From Eumeta japonica (taxonomy: Eukaryota; Arthropoda; Insecta; Lepidoptera; Psychidae), in assembly GCA_005406025.1 (NCBI GenBank), contig BGZK01000182.1, positions 248,001 through 312,000 of the forward strand: a stretch of 64,000 nucleotides of DNA, read 5' to 3'. Under the pieces are notes generated by a model. It made no database searches. It was not told the origin of the DNA and worked only from the letters and a program-made list of their open reading frames with translations. Every line of letters starts with the position of its first letter. Within the stretch, counting starts at the first letter, position 1. The position numbers and the translations under genes are program-made. Below are positions 1-11,899 of this stretch, piece after piece.

Positions 1-1622
1 CCTGGGTTCCATCATCAGATACTGTGCCCTTTGTCGGATGTGCTAATCAGAACTCGGAAAAACCTACACGCGTCTAATATTTCAAGATATCGTTCGATTT
101 ACCTGGGTTCCATCATCAGATACTGTGCCCTTTGTCGGATGTGCTAATCAGAACTCGGAAAACCTACACGCGTCTAATATTTCAAGATATCGTTCGATTT
201 ACCTGGGTTCCATCATCAGATACTGGGCCCTTTGTCGGATGTGCTAATCAGAACTCGAAAACCTACACGCGTCTAATATTTCAAGATATCGTTCGATTTA
301 CCTGGGTTCCATCATCAGATATTGTGCCCTTGTCGGATGTGCTAATCAGAACTCGGAAAACCTACACGCGTCTAATATTTCAAGATATCGTTCGATTTAC
401 CTGGGTTCCATCATCAGATACTGGGCCTTTGTCGGATGTGCTAATCAGAACTCGGAAAACCTACACGCGTCTAATATTTCAAGATATCGTTCGATTTACC
501 TGGGTTCCATCATCAGATACTGTGCCTTTTGTCGGATGTGCTAATCAGAACTCGGAAAACCTACACGCGTCTAATATTTCAAGATATCGTTCGATTTACC
601 TGGGTTCCATCATCAGATACTGTGCCCTTTGTCGGATGTGCTAATCAGAACTCGGAAAACCTCCACGCGTCTAATATTTCAAGATATCGTTCGATTTACC
701 TGGGTTCCATCATCAGATACTGGGCCCTTTGTCGGATGTGCTAATCAGAACTCGGAAAACCTACACGCGTCTAATATTTCAAGATATCGTTCGATTTACC
801 TGGGTTCCATCATCAGATACTGTGCCCTTTGTCGGATGTGCTAATCAGAACTCGGAAAACCTACACGCGTCTAATATTTCAAGATATCGTTCGATTTACC
901 TGGGTTCCATCATCAGATACTGGGCCCTTTGTCGGATGTGCTAATCAGAACTCGGAAACCTACACGCGTCTAATATTTCAAGATATCGTTCGATTTACCT
1001 GGGTTCCATCATCAGATACTGGGCCTTTGTCGGATGTGCTAATCAGAACTCGGAAAACCTACACGCGTCTAATATTTCAAGATATCGTTCGATTTACCTG
1101 GGTTCCATCATCAGATACTGGGCCCTTTGTCGGATGTGCTAATCAGAACTCGGAAAACCTACACGCGTCTAATATTTCAAGATATCGTTCGATTTACCTG
1201 GGTTCCATCATCAGATACTGGGCCCTTTGTCGGATGTGCTAATCAGAACTCGGAAAACCTACACGCGTCTAATATTTCAAGATATCGTTCGATTTACCTG
1301 GGTTCCATCATCAGATACTGTGCCCTTTGTCGGATGTGCTAATCAGAACTCGGAAAAACCTACACGCGTCTAATATTTCAAGATATCGTTCGATTTACCT
1401 GGGTTCCATCATCAGATACTGGGCCCTTTGTCGGATGTGCTAATCAGAACTCGGAAAAACCTACACGCGTCTAATATTTCAAGATATCGTTCGATTTACC
1501 TGGGTTCCATCATCAGATACTGTGCCCTTTGTCGGATGTGCTAATCAGAACTCGGAAAAACCTACACGCGTCTAATATTTCAAGATATCGTTCGATTTAC
1601 CTGGGTTCCATCATCAGATACT
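1..1622. repeat. Satellite A: ~100-bp tandem repeat, about 16 copies
   Basis: A head-to-tail array of a ~99-102-bp unit runs from the window edge to 1622, so its left end is not seen. Each unit starts with CCTGGGTTCCATCATCAG, continues through TTTGTCGGATGTGCTAATCA and CCTACACGCGTCTAATATTT, and ends with ATCGTTCGATTTA. Copies differ mainly by one-base indels in A and C runs and by a T/G variant in TGTGCCC versus TGGGCCC, which implies recent homogenisation. Where a copy is 99 bp the reading frame is kept between copies. This produces apparent proteins of 70-170 residues that are artefacts. The CCATCATCAG core resembles minisatellites I recall from lepidopteran genomes. Confidence 0.97.
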
Positions 1623-2564
1623 GACTTGTTAACAATGAAAACAATCAAATTTTATTATTTCCATGAATTAAAAAAAAAATCTTCAAATCGGTCTACAATT
1701 GTTGTAATTATCGTTATACAAAAAAATAATCCTACAGACAAACATATAATCTCCCATTTTTTGGAGTCCGTTAATAAAAACCTCTGTTTTCGATTCAAAT
1801 CGATACAGCACGAGTTGCTAGAACGTCACGGACGATCCGTCGAACATCGTATTGCAGTGGAATACTTCGACAGGAATAAGTTCACTGTAACGAACATTCT
1901 TTAAGCTCGTACGTATACATTCGCCGTTCCCTCGACACATACGTATATACGAGTCTAATAAATCCTTCTGGCGCTATCGAGACGCGAGATTATCGGAGCT
2001 CGTAAACCGGCGTGTTAAGTGACGTGTTGACGTTTGAGGAAGCGGCAGTAATTTGTCGCCGCCGGGCGCGGCGCTCGCGCGGCGAAGGACTGCTCCGTAC
2101 GAAGGAACCGTGTTACTTTAGAAGGCCCTGAAAGATTTCGATTTCTTCTTTGAGACAACGTTTAGCTTTAGTAGAGCTGCATGAGGAGTCATCTTAAATG
2201 TAGAATTCGCGTTCTACTTTAAAATTTGTCTTCGGTTACGGCTACGGCAGAGGGTGTCGCTAAATATTTTCATCAGTCTGCATGCATCAGTTTACAGCTA
2301 CTGATTTACTCATAAATTTTTAATTTTTTCAAGCCTTTTTAAACGAAATAATGAATAAAATACGACTGTCCACATTTTCGTGCTCATTAACAGAAAAATA
2401 AAGCTTATTTCACTGTACCCACACTGGCTTTAAAATACACGTCCCGTATTGGAAACAAATCGCATTCACTACTCCGATTCCATGTCCGATATCGGACCGA
2501 ATTTTTGCTTAATGCCGTATGAAAACCTACAATGAATGTCGCTTCTACTTCTTTTCCCTCTTTT
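1623..2564. other. Unassigned sequence after satellite A
   Basis: The satellite stops abruptly at ACTG and gives way to AT-rich sequence. An open frame of 92 codons (1626-1904, +) has low-complexity start and no family I recognise, so I do not call it a gene. A short GC-rich patch lies at about 2040-2095 (many CGCCG/GCGCG steps) with no ORF, tRNA or rRNA signature. Nothing else is supported. Confidence 0.5.
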
Positions 2565-2645
2565 TGGCTTTGGGCTTGATCCGTTTCCGATCCCGATTCT
2601 GATCCCTATTCTAATCACACCCTTTCGAAACCAGAACAAATCAGA
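2565..2645. repeat. Degenerate hexamer-like tract (GATCCCGATT type)
   Basis: The stretch reads as successive variants of GATCCGTTTCCGATCCCGAT and is one of eight such tracts in the window. The others lie near 8.6, 15.1, 22.9, 28.7, 46.5, 47.05 and 59.6 kb. There is no ORF. It looks like an old, mutated short-period repeat. Confidence 0.5.
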
Positions 2646-2753
2646 TATAGGATCGAATAAAGATTAAAATGGCATCTATGACAACTGGGTTTGGATTCAA
2701 AGAGGAAAAGTCGAACTGACTTCTGTAAACATTTGATAGGGTCTTAATGTTCA

Positions 2754-2805
2754 AACGTAGGCACTTTAGAAGTATTGTACACAATACTTCTAAAGTGCCT
2801 ATGTT
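2754..2805. repeat. Near-perfect 52-bp inverted repeat (hairpin)
   Basis: Two 25-bp arms built on TAGGCACTTTAGAAGTATTG are separated by a 2-nt spacer (AC). The arms have one mismatch. The structure lies about 80 bp outside the left end of the mariner relic at 2.9-3.9 kb. It could be a small fold-back element or the palindromic product of a replication accident. Confidence 0.85.
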
Positions 2806-2831
2806 CATAACCATAATTTCATTATATTATT

Positions 2832-3860
2832 TGTCTACGAGGGCTGCTGTTTATGTTGCCGGAATATCAAAAAGAAACAAACATCTATCATTTAATATAG
2901 TCTTATTACTTTTCAAAATTTTTGCCATGATGATCGATGCACTTTTGCATACGCTGAAACCAATTTTTATAGTACTTATTCCATTCTGATTTATCTCCAA
3001 AACGTGCATTTTGGACACATCGACAACCTATTTGCGGCTCGAAAAACGATGACCACGTAATTTATTCTTCACGTTTGGGAATAAATAGAAATTTTTGGTT
3101 GCCAAATCGGGGGTGTTTAGCGGATGATCCGTCAATTCGGTCTTTCGACCTTCCAAAAACCGATTCGTTTCGGCCGACATGTGACAGTTAGTATTGTAAT
3201 GATGACAATGATTCTGCGTTGTCGGTTGTTCTTTCTTATTTCTTCAAAGATTTCTGGCAAACAAATGGTCGCTTACCACTTTGAATTAACCATTTTAAGA
3301 TTCTCTAGGGGCACTGTAACCAGATGTCCATTTATACCAAAAACACAGACAACCATTTGCTTCAAAGGGCTTTTGACACGAATCACTTTTGTTGGGCTCA
3401 GCTCATCTTGGAACATCCACATCGCTCACTGTTGTTTAGTTTCGGGGTCACACGCATAGATCCAAGATTCATCACCTGTGTAGATATTATAATCAGCTTT
3501 TGACGCACCATGATTCTATTTTTTTTATAATTTTTTTGCACCAATCGCCACGAGACTATTTTTGATCAATGCTCAAATTGTGCGGAATCCAACGCAAACA
3601 TTTTTTTTACAGCCAGATTTTCGTGTGATAATTTATGTACGTCCGTCATACTTTACGCTCAGGGGCGCCTTTATCTGGCGGTAAGTAATGTGATGACCTT
3701 GCATTATTAGTTCCCGCCAGTATCGATATTCAGTGGTACAACAACTTATTTAGGGCGCCCTACTTTAAATTCGTCCGTGAGCATAGACCGCCCATCATTA
3801 AACTCACAAAGTTACGTTTTTGGGGTTCCATGAAAAATACTAAGTGTCCTTATCGTTAAC
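2832..3860 (-). pseudogene. Mariner (Tc1/mariner) transposase relic, SETMAR-like family
   Basis: Reading the minus strand in several frames recovers most of a mariner transposase, the DDE enzyme that cuts and pastes DNA transposons at TA sites. From N to C the recognisable parts are TDEFKVGRPK (about 3765), TGDESWIY (about 3460), the second-Asp region here HHYNTNCH where HHDNASCH is usual, FLEGRKTEL, LFPNVKNKLRGHRFSS, and the tail NWFQRMQKCIDHHGKNFEK with its stop at 2906-2908. The second catalytic Asp is Tyr, and the third (usually in NDF) is read as KNF. Stops and frameshifts break every frame, so it cannot be active. The GAGGGCTGCTGTTTATGTTG just beyond the stop (2840-2860) has the look of the element's left inverted terminal repeat. 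The N-terminal end and the matching right repeat were not found. Confidence 0.85.
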
Positions 3861-4185
3861 TGATTTTAATAAAATTTAGAACGGAGGTAAATGAAAGTCC
3901 ATAATAGATATTCGGTACAATTATTAGGGTTTTGTGAGTGTTATTTAAGAATCCACATAGTTGAACCGATTTTGCTGAAATTTATACAAATTATTCTAGT
4001 TAATAAAAATAGTTAGTCAATAGAGAGTCTTATGGTTTCCTGATTGTGTTTTGTCAGATTAATAAACATTCTTGTAATTTGCCCGATCGGTCTATAGCTT
4101 AAAGTAAGCAAAAGTCTTACATTATTTTTAGTGTTTTATTGTTAAGTTTCAGTGAATTTACCAAATAATTATTATTAAAAATGGA
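3861..4185. other. Unassigned AT-rich spacer
   Basis: No gene or repeat is recognised. A segment near 3960 (TTGAACCGATTTTGCTGAAA) resembles wording in old dispersed repeats, and a similar phrase recurs near 6215, but the extent cannot be fixed. Confidence 0.35.
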
Positions 4186-4345
4186 TATGATTGGACCAGC
4201 TTAGTCGAGATTTTCAATGCATGAAAAGATTGATGGATGTTAGTGAAGCAATAGAAATATACAAAGATCGTTTCCATGTGAAAACCTATAGCCTCTGCCT
4301 ACTCTTCTGAGAAATAGGCGTGAGTTTATATTATTATTATACAAA
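4186..4345 (+). mobile_element. 3'-end fragment of the RTE-like non-LTR element seen at 34.8-37.9 kb
   Basis: The plus strand encodes QCMKRLMDVSEAIEIYKDR, then AYS-type residues and a stop. It ends in a TATTATTATTAT-like tail. The 3' end of the long element at 34.8 kb (minus strand) reads TCMKRLTDVSEAREILKDRT with the same stop and the same TTA-type simple-repeat tail. This is therefore a severely 5'-truncated copy, the usual result of incomplete target-primed reverse transcription. The fragment has no function. Confidence 0.8.
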
Positions 4346-4842
4346 TATTGAACCATTTCACGAATTCTGATTTAGCAAGTTGTTCTAGAGTTTTAAAAGA
4401 GAACGGTAAACGCCTGCAATTTATGACGTTTTTTGTATATCTGTAATACTTAGGCAAATTCAACAGAGCGCACCTCATAATGCTCATTTCGTTTTTGATA
4501 AGAAACAAATTCTATCGTAGACTTCTAAAGTAAAACGGAGGACAAAAGAGAAAGATGAAAAGTGGTCGGTGAAAATTTTCACGAAAGGAACTCAGGAAAT
4601 CCATCGTCCTATCATCAATCATTTCATTAATATCTTTAAAACGGCAATGAATTCAATCATGATAAGAAATAGAATTCATGCTCAGAATAAATGGAAAACT
4701 ATTCAAAATAATTTATAAAGGATTGCGTATATTTTTTTTAAACCGTGTATACAAACAAGTGCATAGACCAGCGGACAGCCGTACTTATAATTATTTAACC
4801 ATTTTTTTTGTTATATTTCCTAAGGCAAATGAATAAAATAAT

Positions 4843-5058
4843 GCGTTCACTTTATAATTTAATACGTCTATATCAATTGAGCTTTTATTTTATATCAATT
4901 GTGTAATGACGTTATAAGTTTATGGCAAAAACTTTAAATGAAAAGTAAATACGCTCACTTTATAATTTAATATGTCTTTATCAATTGAGCTTTTATATTA
5001 TATTTATTGTGCAATGACGTTATAAGTTGATAGATAAAGTTTTAAAGGAAAAGTTTAT
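4843..5058. repeat. Two-copy 108-bp tandem duplication
   Basis: Copy 1 starts at 4843 and copy 2 at 4951. Shared blocks include CTCACTTTATAATTTAATA (one base differs in copy 1), TCAATTGAGCTTTTAT and AATGACGTTATAAGTT. Scattered substitutions show the duplication is not recent. No coding content. Confidence 0.85.
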
Positions 5059-7894
5059 CTTATTCTTTTTGGCGCATTTAAATGAAAGCTTATTTCTAAA
5101 AAAGTTTTTTTAATTTTAAAATTACTTTTATTGATTTAATCTCTAACTAGGGATATAAGAAGGATTTTACATTGCAAATCGTCAGATAGCGACGTATTAA
5201 AAGTAGAGCCTTTCCCAAATGCTCGCGCGTTGTGAGGCTTGCAAAATAAATTTCAAAATTATGACATATTAGTAAGGAATTATAATTTCCATAGATAAGC
5301 ATAATTGTTTATGTTGTTAGTTGTTCTGCTAGTACAGAAGCCGATAAAAAATATTCATGCCCTTCGTACTGCAAACCGTTACACGATTCTAACATCATAG
5401 TCTGGAATTGAATAAATGACAGCGCATATTTTAAAGACAATAAATTTAGAGTAAGCTACTAAAGTACATGAATACTAAAAGCATTCCAATGAACTACACT
5501 AGCTTAAATTCAGCAAAGCTAGCAAAGCTTAAATTCAGAACCGCAAGCCCATATAAATTGAATATAACACTAAACAAAGTAATACTACAACCCTAGGTAT
5601 TTTTTTAATAAAATAAATAATTCAAGCTATTACTGGCAAAACTAGATTAACTCAGTTCTTGCTTGAAATAGGAATAAAGGTCAGTGCTGTTTGCTAAAGG
5701 ATAAACATTCGCTCGCGACCTTGAGACGTTTAGAGGACATAGTGCGTTGGAGTTTAATTTAAGGTTAAACGAATAGTGACACAGACCATCTGTATTTTAA
5801 GAAACGGCCATGAATCATAAACTTTAGTCACGTGGACCAGCTGTGACGATCGGATCACTGTTTATTATTGGACAAAATTCCTCTGACTACGCATAAATTC
5901 TGATATTAATTTAGGAGTAAATATTATTTCTTAATATACAGAATGGACAAAGTCAGAGAATGACGCATGTATAATATACGTTAAGGCAAAGTATATTGCG
6001 ATATGTTTACTATAGTAATCTTTGAGTGAGCACACAATTATCTATACTAACATGAATATTCAATCTGTAGACTGTGTCTGCATATGCGATATTCTTGGGA
6101 AATAAACATTTTATGACGCACTTAATCTGTTTTCACATTTTTAAATTGATGTCTGAGTGTATTTTCTGTATTTACACTTATGAGAGCAAATACATAAAAT
6201 GTTAGTTGTGATTAAGTAGCAGCTAAACCGATCTTCATGAAATTTAGCATAGAGTAATAAAATACGATTACTAATGATAGGTTATACATCATGTCGATGA
6301 AACTTCTCTCAGTTTTATAGACATTTCTCGATCATAGCCTTTTAGATTCTGTAACCAAGAGCCCATCAAAGTATCCTTGGAAAAGGTTTGTATCTCATTC
6401 CGTTTGCCAGTACGTTACAGCTTCTCAATAACTATTTGAACGTGAGTACTGCTAAATATATGAGGTTGGCCTAGAAATATCGTCTAAAGAAAACGCCATT
6501 TACTTACGTATATTTGTAAAAAATTAGACTATGTCAATGAACGAATTTTAATATTTACATTTTTCAGTGCTCTTGTAAATCAACATGTAATGTTTGAGTT
6601 ACACAACCGATAACTTCTTTCTTTTTTCTTCAACACAAACGTACAGTAATTGTTACTTCCCAAATAGAAAGACTATAACCCATAAAATCCATGAACAAAC
6701 GGAGCGGTCTATCAAAGTGCAACTATAATTTCACCTATTTTAACGCTGTTTGCTTACTAATATTCATGCAAGCGTGACTAATGCCTAGCTGTTTGCATAT
6801 GAATATTAAATATAACTCGATCGAAGCTGATTACCACAACGTATTCAAAGTCAAAAGATTATTTGTCAATGTGATAGCTTGTGACTTACAATGCTCTTTG
6901 GCATACACATATTTATTTTTCCACACGAACATCATACCGACCATGTCAAAACTATTGTTATCTCCAAGAATATAATAAACGTGAGATTATAATTGAACTT
7001 CATGAGAAATTCTAGTTAATACTACACCTAGAAACGCTTTTTTCAATTATGAATTTTTATGAATACTAAACAATCTCTGTTATATATAGAAGTTGTTCGT
7101 CTCCATTTATTGCCGCTGAAAGAACTATATTTTTTTTTGTTAAAATGGAATATAAGGTGAATTAAGAATACAAAATCAAATATACGCTTAAATTGGAAGC
7201 ACAAAAAATGCCTATTATGCCTACGCCGTCTGAAACATAATTTAATTTGTGTTCCACATTTTAGTACATTCTCTTTATTAAATGGCACTAACATTTGAGT
7301 TATTTACAAATAAGTATTTTTGCTTTCATCTTCAAAAAAATCAAATTAAATTAAATTTTATGTTATATTTTGTTATTCATAATCTTATATGTATAATATT
7401 GAGAAATAATTTTTGTGCAGAACCACTCCAGTGGAAGCGTCGGTCTCCCTTGTTTGATTTTATTATCATTTGCTATATAAAAGTAGATATATAAATAAGA
7501 CTCTCGATAGGTAATAATACTTAAGGTATGCTTACTGAACCTGCAACGGTTTTGAACTGTTTTTCAAAGTACAAGTCGACCTCTCACACAAAGAGTTCCC
7601 TACCACACAATATCGAACACAACATACTTTTTAAGAATAATTATTGAAAAACAAGAAAAAAAAAGGAAAAGTGAACAAAACACACAGAAAATGACAAGTA
7701 TGTTGTACGAGAACCCCTTTTAATTTAATTTTATTTTTTATAGCGAGTAATACTAATACAATTCGTTAACATTCCAGATGTCAACATATTGCCTTTATTC
7801 AAAACGAGGAAAAATCGCCAAATTAAACACATTCCTTGTACGGAAGCCCCCTTTAGTTTTAAATTTAATTTTATTCTAATTATTTATCGTTATT
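5059..7894. other. AT-rich sequence without recognised features
   Basis: About 2.8 kb of AT-rich DNA. The open frames here (64-83 codons at 6781-6975, 7043-7294 and 7282-7494) are short, biased toward Lys, Asn, Ile and Phe, and match no family I know. No tRNA, TIR or tandem array was seen. Confidence 0.5.
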
Positions 7895-8035
7895 GCGACA
7901 ATAGAAATACACACTGCGAAATATTTCAACTCTCTACCTATTACGGTTCATGAGATACAGCCTGCTGACAGACAGACGGACTGCGGCGGCTTAGTAATTA
8001 GGCTCTGTAGACACCCTTCGAATACATAAACTTAA
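7895..8035 (+). repeat. Dispersed repeat, LINE-3'-end type, copy 1
   Basis: The segment contains AATATTTCAACTCTCTACCT, then TTCATGAGATACAGCCTG, CAGACAGACGGACTG and GTAATTAGGCTCTGTAGACA. The same blocks in the same order recur at 9985-10140. The wording is one I recall as an abundant repeat end in Lepidoptera. Confidence 0.7.
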
Positions 8036-8560
8036 AAAGAAGAAAACTAATTGAATGGCTGACAGAAAAAATGCCGAAACAGGGCTTAGAAGCTTAAAAT
8101 TTTACACAGCGCTTACTATTATGGTGTGGATGAACCCTAAAAAAATATTTTTTTTATGGCTCGCCCACATCATGATAGAAAGCACTGTCCTGTCGAGTTC
8201 TTCTTAATTCAGATGAAAAATGGAATCCTGTTGAGAATTAGAAGATGAAAGTTCGAATGAAAGTAACGCTATTTTTTAAGGACCGAGTCATTGATATAGG
8301 CGTTTGAACGCTTCTTTTCAAATAAATGTACAAGGTATTTTTAAAAATTGAAATTTAAAAAAAGAATTAAATTTTCAAGATAGTGGTTGAAAATTTGTAT
8401 AGGAGTAACGTCATTTTATTTTTCATTTAAGGTTGTAAAAATTGTGTTAGAGATTTTTGTTACAAAAGTAAAATACTTGTTTAAGGGTTTCTGGAAATTT
8501 CAATGCACAAAAACTGAAATAGGGGATGGAATATGTATAGGAGTTCCGTTAGTGTTGAAA
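8036..8560. other. Unassigned AT-rich spacer
   Basis: No recognised gene or repeat. The first part of an open frame beginning at 8387 falls here; its downstream half is the degenerate tract at 8.6 kb, so it is not treated as a gene. Confidence 0.45.
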
Positions 8561-8585
8561 CTACATTATAATTATATCGATCAAC

Positions 8586-8712
8586 TCGAGTGCAGAACCG
8601 GTTTTGGAATCGAGAACGGGATCAAGGTCAGAACTAGAGCGGAACCAGGATTTGATTTCAGTTCGAAACCGGAATTGGAACCGATGATGGAACTGATGAA
8701 TATAAACAACGG
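8586..8712. repeat. Degenerate GAACGGGATC-type tract
   Basis: Variants of GAACCGGTTTTGGAATCGAG, GAACGGGATCAAGGTCAGAA and GGAACCAGGATTTGATTTCA follow each other with rough 6-bp periodicity. It is purine-rich on the plus strand, the same class as the tracts near 22.9 and 47.05 kb. Overlapping open frames on both strands are by-products of the repeat. Confidence 0.55.
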
Positions 8713-8782
8713 AACGGAAGCCGTGAAGATTGGTTGATGTCAACCAATCTCGCCGATTCCTTTATATAAAAGATGAAGAAAG

Positions 8783-8822
8783 TTATATTCCCACGTGGGC
8801 GAAGTCGTGGGTATAAACAAAA
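8783..8822 (-). repeat. Terminal signature of a lepidopteran dispersed repeat
   Basis: ATTCCCACGTGGGCGAAGTC followed by GTGGGTATAAACA matches in style the CGGACGGAGTCGCGGGC-type ends recalled from lepidopteran genomes. Related ends occur at 28465-28500 and 60985-61010. Only the end is recognisable. Orientation relative to the family is tentative. Confidence 0.4.
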
Positions 8823-9224
8823 AGCCTTTCTGTTTGTCGAAGCGAATGACTGAAACAAATTTTTATCTAATTTTATACGGAAGTAGATTATGTTTATACG
8901 TGTGTATGTGTGTTTGTATTGTATATATATTGCCTATAGGAATATAAAATTGGGATTCTAGGGAACTAGCCCTTACTGAAAAACGTTCCGATAAAATTTG
9001 ATAAATATTAAAATACTGCCTTTAGGACTTTATAACTTTTGAGAGAGTTATTTCAGAAAACAAATATTTAGTACAGAACAAATGGAGCCAATTCTCGTTA
9101 TTTTTCACGAGAGACTCGGTCATGGTGCGATATCTGATTCAGATAAATCTTTTTAAGGGTATTCAATAGAAAATTAATATAGACGAACAATTTTAATTTT
9201 ACTTGACACTTAGATTTTTTTGCA

Positions 9225-9500
9225 TACAGCATCTTCGAAGGGCAAACGAGATTGCAAGTCACCGGAACGGAGGTGGTCATGGCCGCCCGTGTACACTCGC
9301 GTGCGTTACCTTTTGGATAGGAACAGGGCAACTGATGGAGTGGGAATTCTCAGACCGGAACTCTCAGTCGCTAGACGAAATGCCACAACGAAAGCTGTCA
9401 CTTCACGTTCGTAATACTTCCCGCTCACCGGTCGAGTGGACCCGTTTTCTTGCTGAAGCGAAATGGACGACAGCATTCCGCTACCACTGTAAGAAACTTC
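9225..9500 (+). repeat. Dispersed repeat family D, copy 1 (+)
   Basis: Blocks GGCCGCCCGTGTACACTCGC, GTGCGTTACC, GACGAAATGCCACAACGAAA, GCTGTCACTTCACGTTCGTA and GTTTTCTTGCTGAAGC align in order with 53455-53790 (+) and with the reverse complement of 17600-17905. An internal part present in the 53-kb copy is missing here. The 144-codon frame across it (9203-9637) is not conserved between copies, so it is not coding. Similar wording (GCCCATGGACACCCGCAACA type) is widespread in Lepidoptera as I recall. Confidence 0.75.
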
Positions 9501-9984
9501 AATTCAGGGCACGCTTTTCAATTTATCGCGATCCAACAGAAACCATACAAGGCACGGCTGATCAAAAATCTAACTCACTCGTACGGACATTGAAACCACT
9601 GAGCAAAGGAAATGTTCAGAGATGCCCTTTGATATAGATCCAATGGAACATCCACTCCAGTCTTATAGTACATATTATTCGGCTCGCCGTGTTCCATTTA
9701 ACTTGAGCCGCTATTAATCGAATTAATCTGTTTGCAGGGATTTATTGGGTTTACCAATTTACCCGAAGTTCGGAGGCCCACATTGATTAAGCATAAGTTA
9801 AGTTCAGATCTAATTCCCAATATACCCGATGCCCCTGCCCTAGAGGATCTTACTACGTATTTTGTTATACGATTGTTGTCTAAAATATTTTTCTCGGATC
9901 GGATCTTTTTCTTAGAGTAAAATTTACCCAAAAAAAAAATGGTTATTGTTTAATATGTTCTCCTGACACATAGATAGAGGAAAT
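9501..9984. other. Unassigned spacer between dispersed repeats
   Basis: Opposed open frames (9698-9931 minus and 9732-9920 plus) overlap one another and resemble no known protein. No repeat boundary was recognised. Confidence 0.45.
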
Positions 9985-10140
9985 AAATATACATATTCCG
10001 TGAATATTTCAACTGTCTACCTACTCTACCTATTACGATTTATGAGATATGGCTCACTGAAAGACGGACGGACGGACAGAGAGACGGATACGGCGGAGGC
10101 TCAGTAATAGGGTCTCGTTGGCACCCTTTAGGGACGATAC
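9985..10140 (+). repeat. Dispersed repeat, LINE-3'-end type, copy 2
   Basis: Second copy of the 7895-8035 repeat: AATATTTCAACTGTCTACCT, TTTATGAGATATGGCTCACT, a GACGGACGGACAGAGAGACG stretch, and CAGTAATAGGGTCTCGTTGG followed by CACCCTTTAG. The extra ACTCTACCT shows a small local duplication. Confidence 0.7.
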
Positions 10141-11605
10141 ACTAAAAAGCATCGGGGCCATGATTCACTGTAAATCTTTAAAATTAGGCTTTACATCAAT
10201 GTTTAAAATCGCGTTATTTATTTCGTTGATTTCCAATATTGCAAAGTTAGTCATTAACGAGTTTTATCATTCCATGAAAGTTTTATTTAAAACTCCTTGT
10301 CCGTAGTACAATCATAAAAGGTGGAGTTATTTTAGGTTTTGTTTAAAATGAATGAATTTCGTTTTTCACATCTGTCGTTGACTTTTAAAACGCGTTCTAT
10401 TTTGATTAGCAGCTAAAATTTTAATATCGAGTTAGTGAATTGTAATATTTTGTTGTACAGTATACGTTATGTACATTCCTTTACACGAATGTTATACATC
10501 GAGCAAAGTGTAAATTAATATAACAATGAAAGTGTTAATTAATTGAAACCGTTTCCAATTTTTTTTTGGGAACTACTGCAATTGTAAATATATCTCAATC
10601 ACTGTAATTAAAAATAAGACGATATAACTTGAGTGAGGTACACAAAAATTGGAAATTTTATTTATAAATTGGAAGGCTTAAGAAACAAGTAAATGTGTCT
10701 ATACCGAAGTAAGTTGTTCGCTGAGATAAAATATTAAAAAGTTTATTATATAACATAACATGATTTAGAGCCGTATTTCACCATATTTTCCTTAAAGAAA
10801 TTTTTTCTCTCGGTAAACATACGTTCACTCCGGTTACTGTTAAACTTATTAATTTATTTTATGCTTTTCAGCTTATACCCAGCTTTTAGATATTTATTTG
10901 CTGCAGTCGGGCTTTTTCATTTTTTTTTTATTACATTTTTTTGTCCAACTTTATCCTGTCAGTGTACTGTTAACGGACGATTTAATTCTTGCACAGAGTT
11001 GAGGCAGCGAGGGCTATTCAAAAGCCTCCTTGGATCCAGTACACAAATGGGCCGAGCGCTCGAGCGTGTTAACTCTACTTAAAACGAATTATGCTCGGCC
11101 TTCTGCTAATTGATGAGCGGTCAAGTGGACCGCAGCTCTGTAACGTACAACGTAAGCCCGAAGACATGGACGCTAATGAGAGTTTAGATAATTTGAGTTT
11201 TATTTAACAATTTGTTATCCCAAATTACTTTTAGCCATATAAGTTGTATATATTTTTGTGATGGCCCCTTCATTTCGACACCCTACTTGATAGTTAAAAA
11301 ATAATTTAATATCCTGGAATTGATGTCGTTTTTTTGTAAATTATAGATAAAACAAAACTTTATTGTACGCTTCACTGTTATTGATTCTAAGTAATACTTT
11401 CGTATTGGAACAGATACAAAAATTAAAACGAAGAAATCGCTTTGAACAGCGGCATAAAAATATAGATATATATTATATAATAAGAGAACAATCGACCATT
11501 CCGACAATTTTCTCGTCGGGAAAGCACTTCACTTGCTATTTTCGCACGGCCGCCACACTAAATCCCTATTTACAAATAAAATGTCGGGTTACAATTCGAT
11601 TTTTA
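10141..11605. other. AT-rich spacer with one weak ORF
   Basis: A 73-codon frame at 10861-11082 (+) starts with a hydrophobic stretch (LFAAVGLFHFFFITFF) that could mimic a signal peptide, then a Cys-containing polar part. No homologue is recognised and there is no supporting promoter or splice evidence. It is left uncalled. Nothing else was seen. Confidence 0.4.
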
Positions 11606-11609
11606 TTGA

Positions 11610-11635
11610 GCACACACACACACACACACACACAC
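11610..11635. repeat. (CA)n microsatellite
   Basis: An uninterrupted run of CA dinucleotides, about 12 repeats, ending in AAGCAGG. Confidence 0.95.
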
Positions 11636-11843
11636 AAGCAGGCGAGTAAAAGACAGTCGTGTGAGGTAAGTAAATGGAGTGCGTAATAGGATATTTACTT
11701 TTCTAATGCGTTATACGCCACAGCGAGGTTTCATAAGTGACAACTTCTTTAGGCGCACCGTACACACTTGTTTGGGCAGTAAATGGAATGGAATCGCCAC
11801 GCTCGTATCTGTAACGTTGAGTCGGACAAACGCGATTACAGTC

Positions 11844-11844
<1 letters not shown>

Positions 11845-11875
<31 letters not shown>
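11845..11875. repeat. (GT)n microsatellite
   Basis: A GT run of about 14 repeats followed by GCGTGTACATATATATATGG. The opposed 60-80-codon frames that cross it are repeat artefacts. Confidence 0.95.
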
Positions 11876-11880
<5 letters not shown>

Positions 11881-11899
11881 ACATATATATATGGATGTA

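Noticed and set aside
132..1342. Open frames of 71-170 codons in the first array that look like a repetitive protein
   Set aside because: They are produced by a non-coding ~100-bp satellite; the frame changes with each indel and there is no start, stop or composition typical of a gene.
1..1622. CRISPR-like array
   Set aside because: The units are nearly identical over their entire length with no unique spacers, and the context is eukaryotic.
9203..9637. 144-codon plus frame as a gene
   Set aside because: It crosses a dispersed repeat present three times, and the frame is not kept in the other copies.
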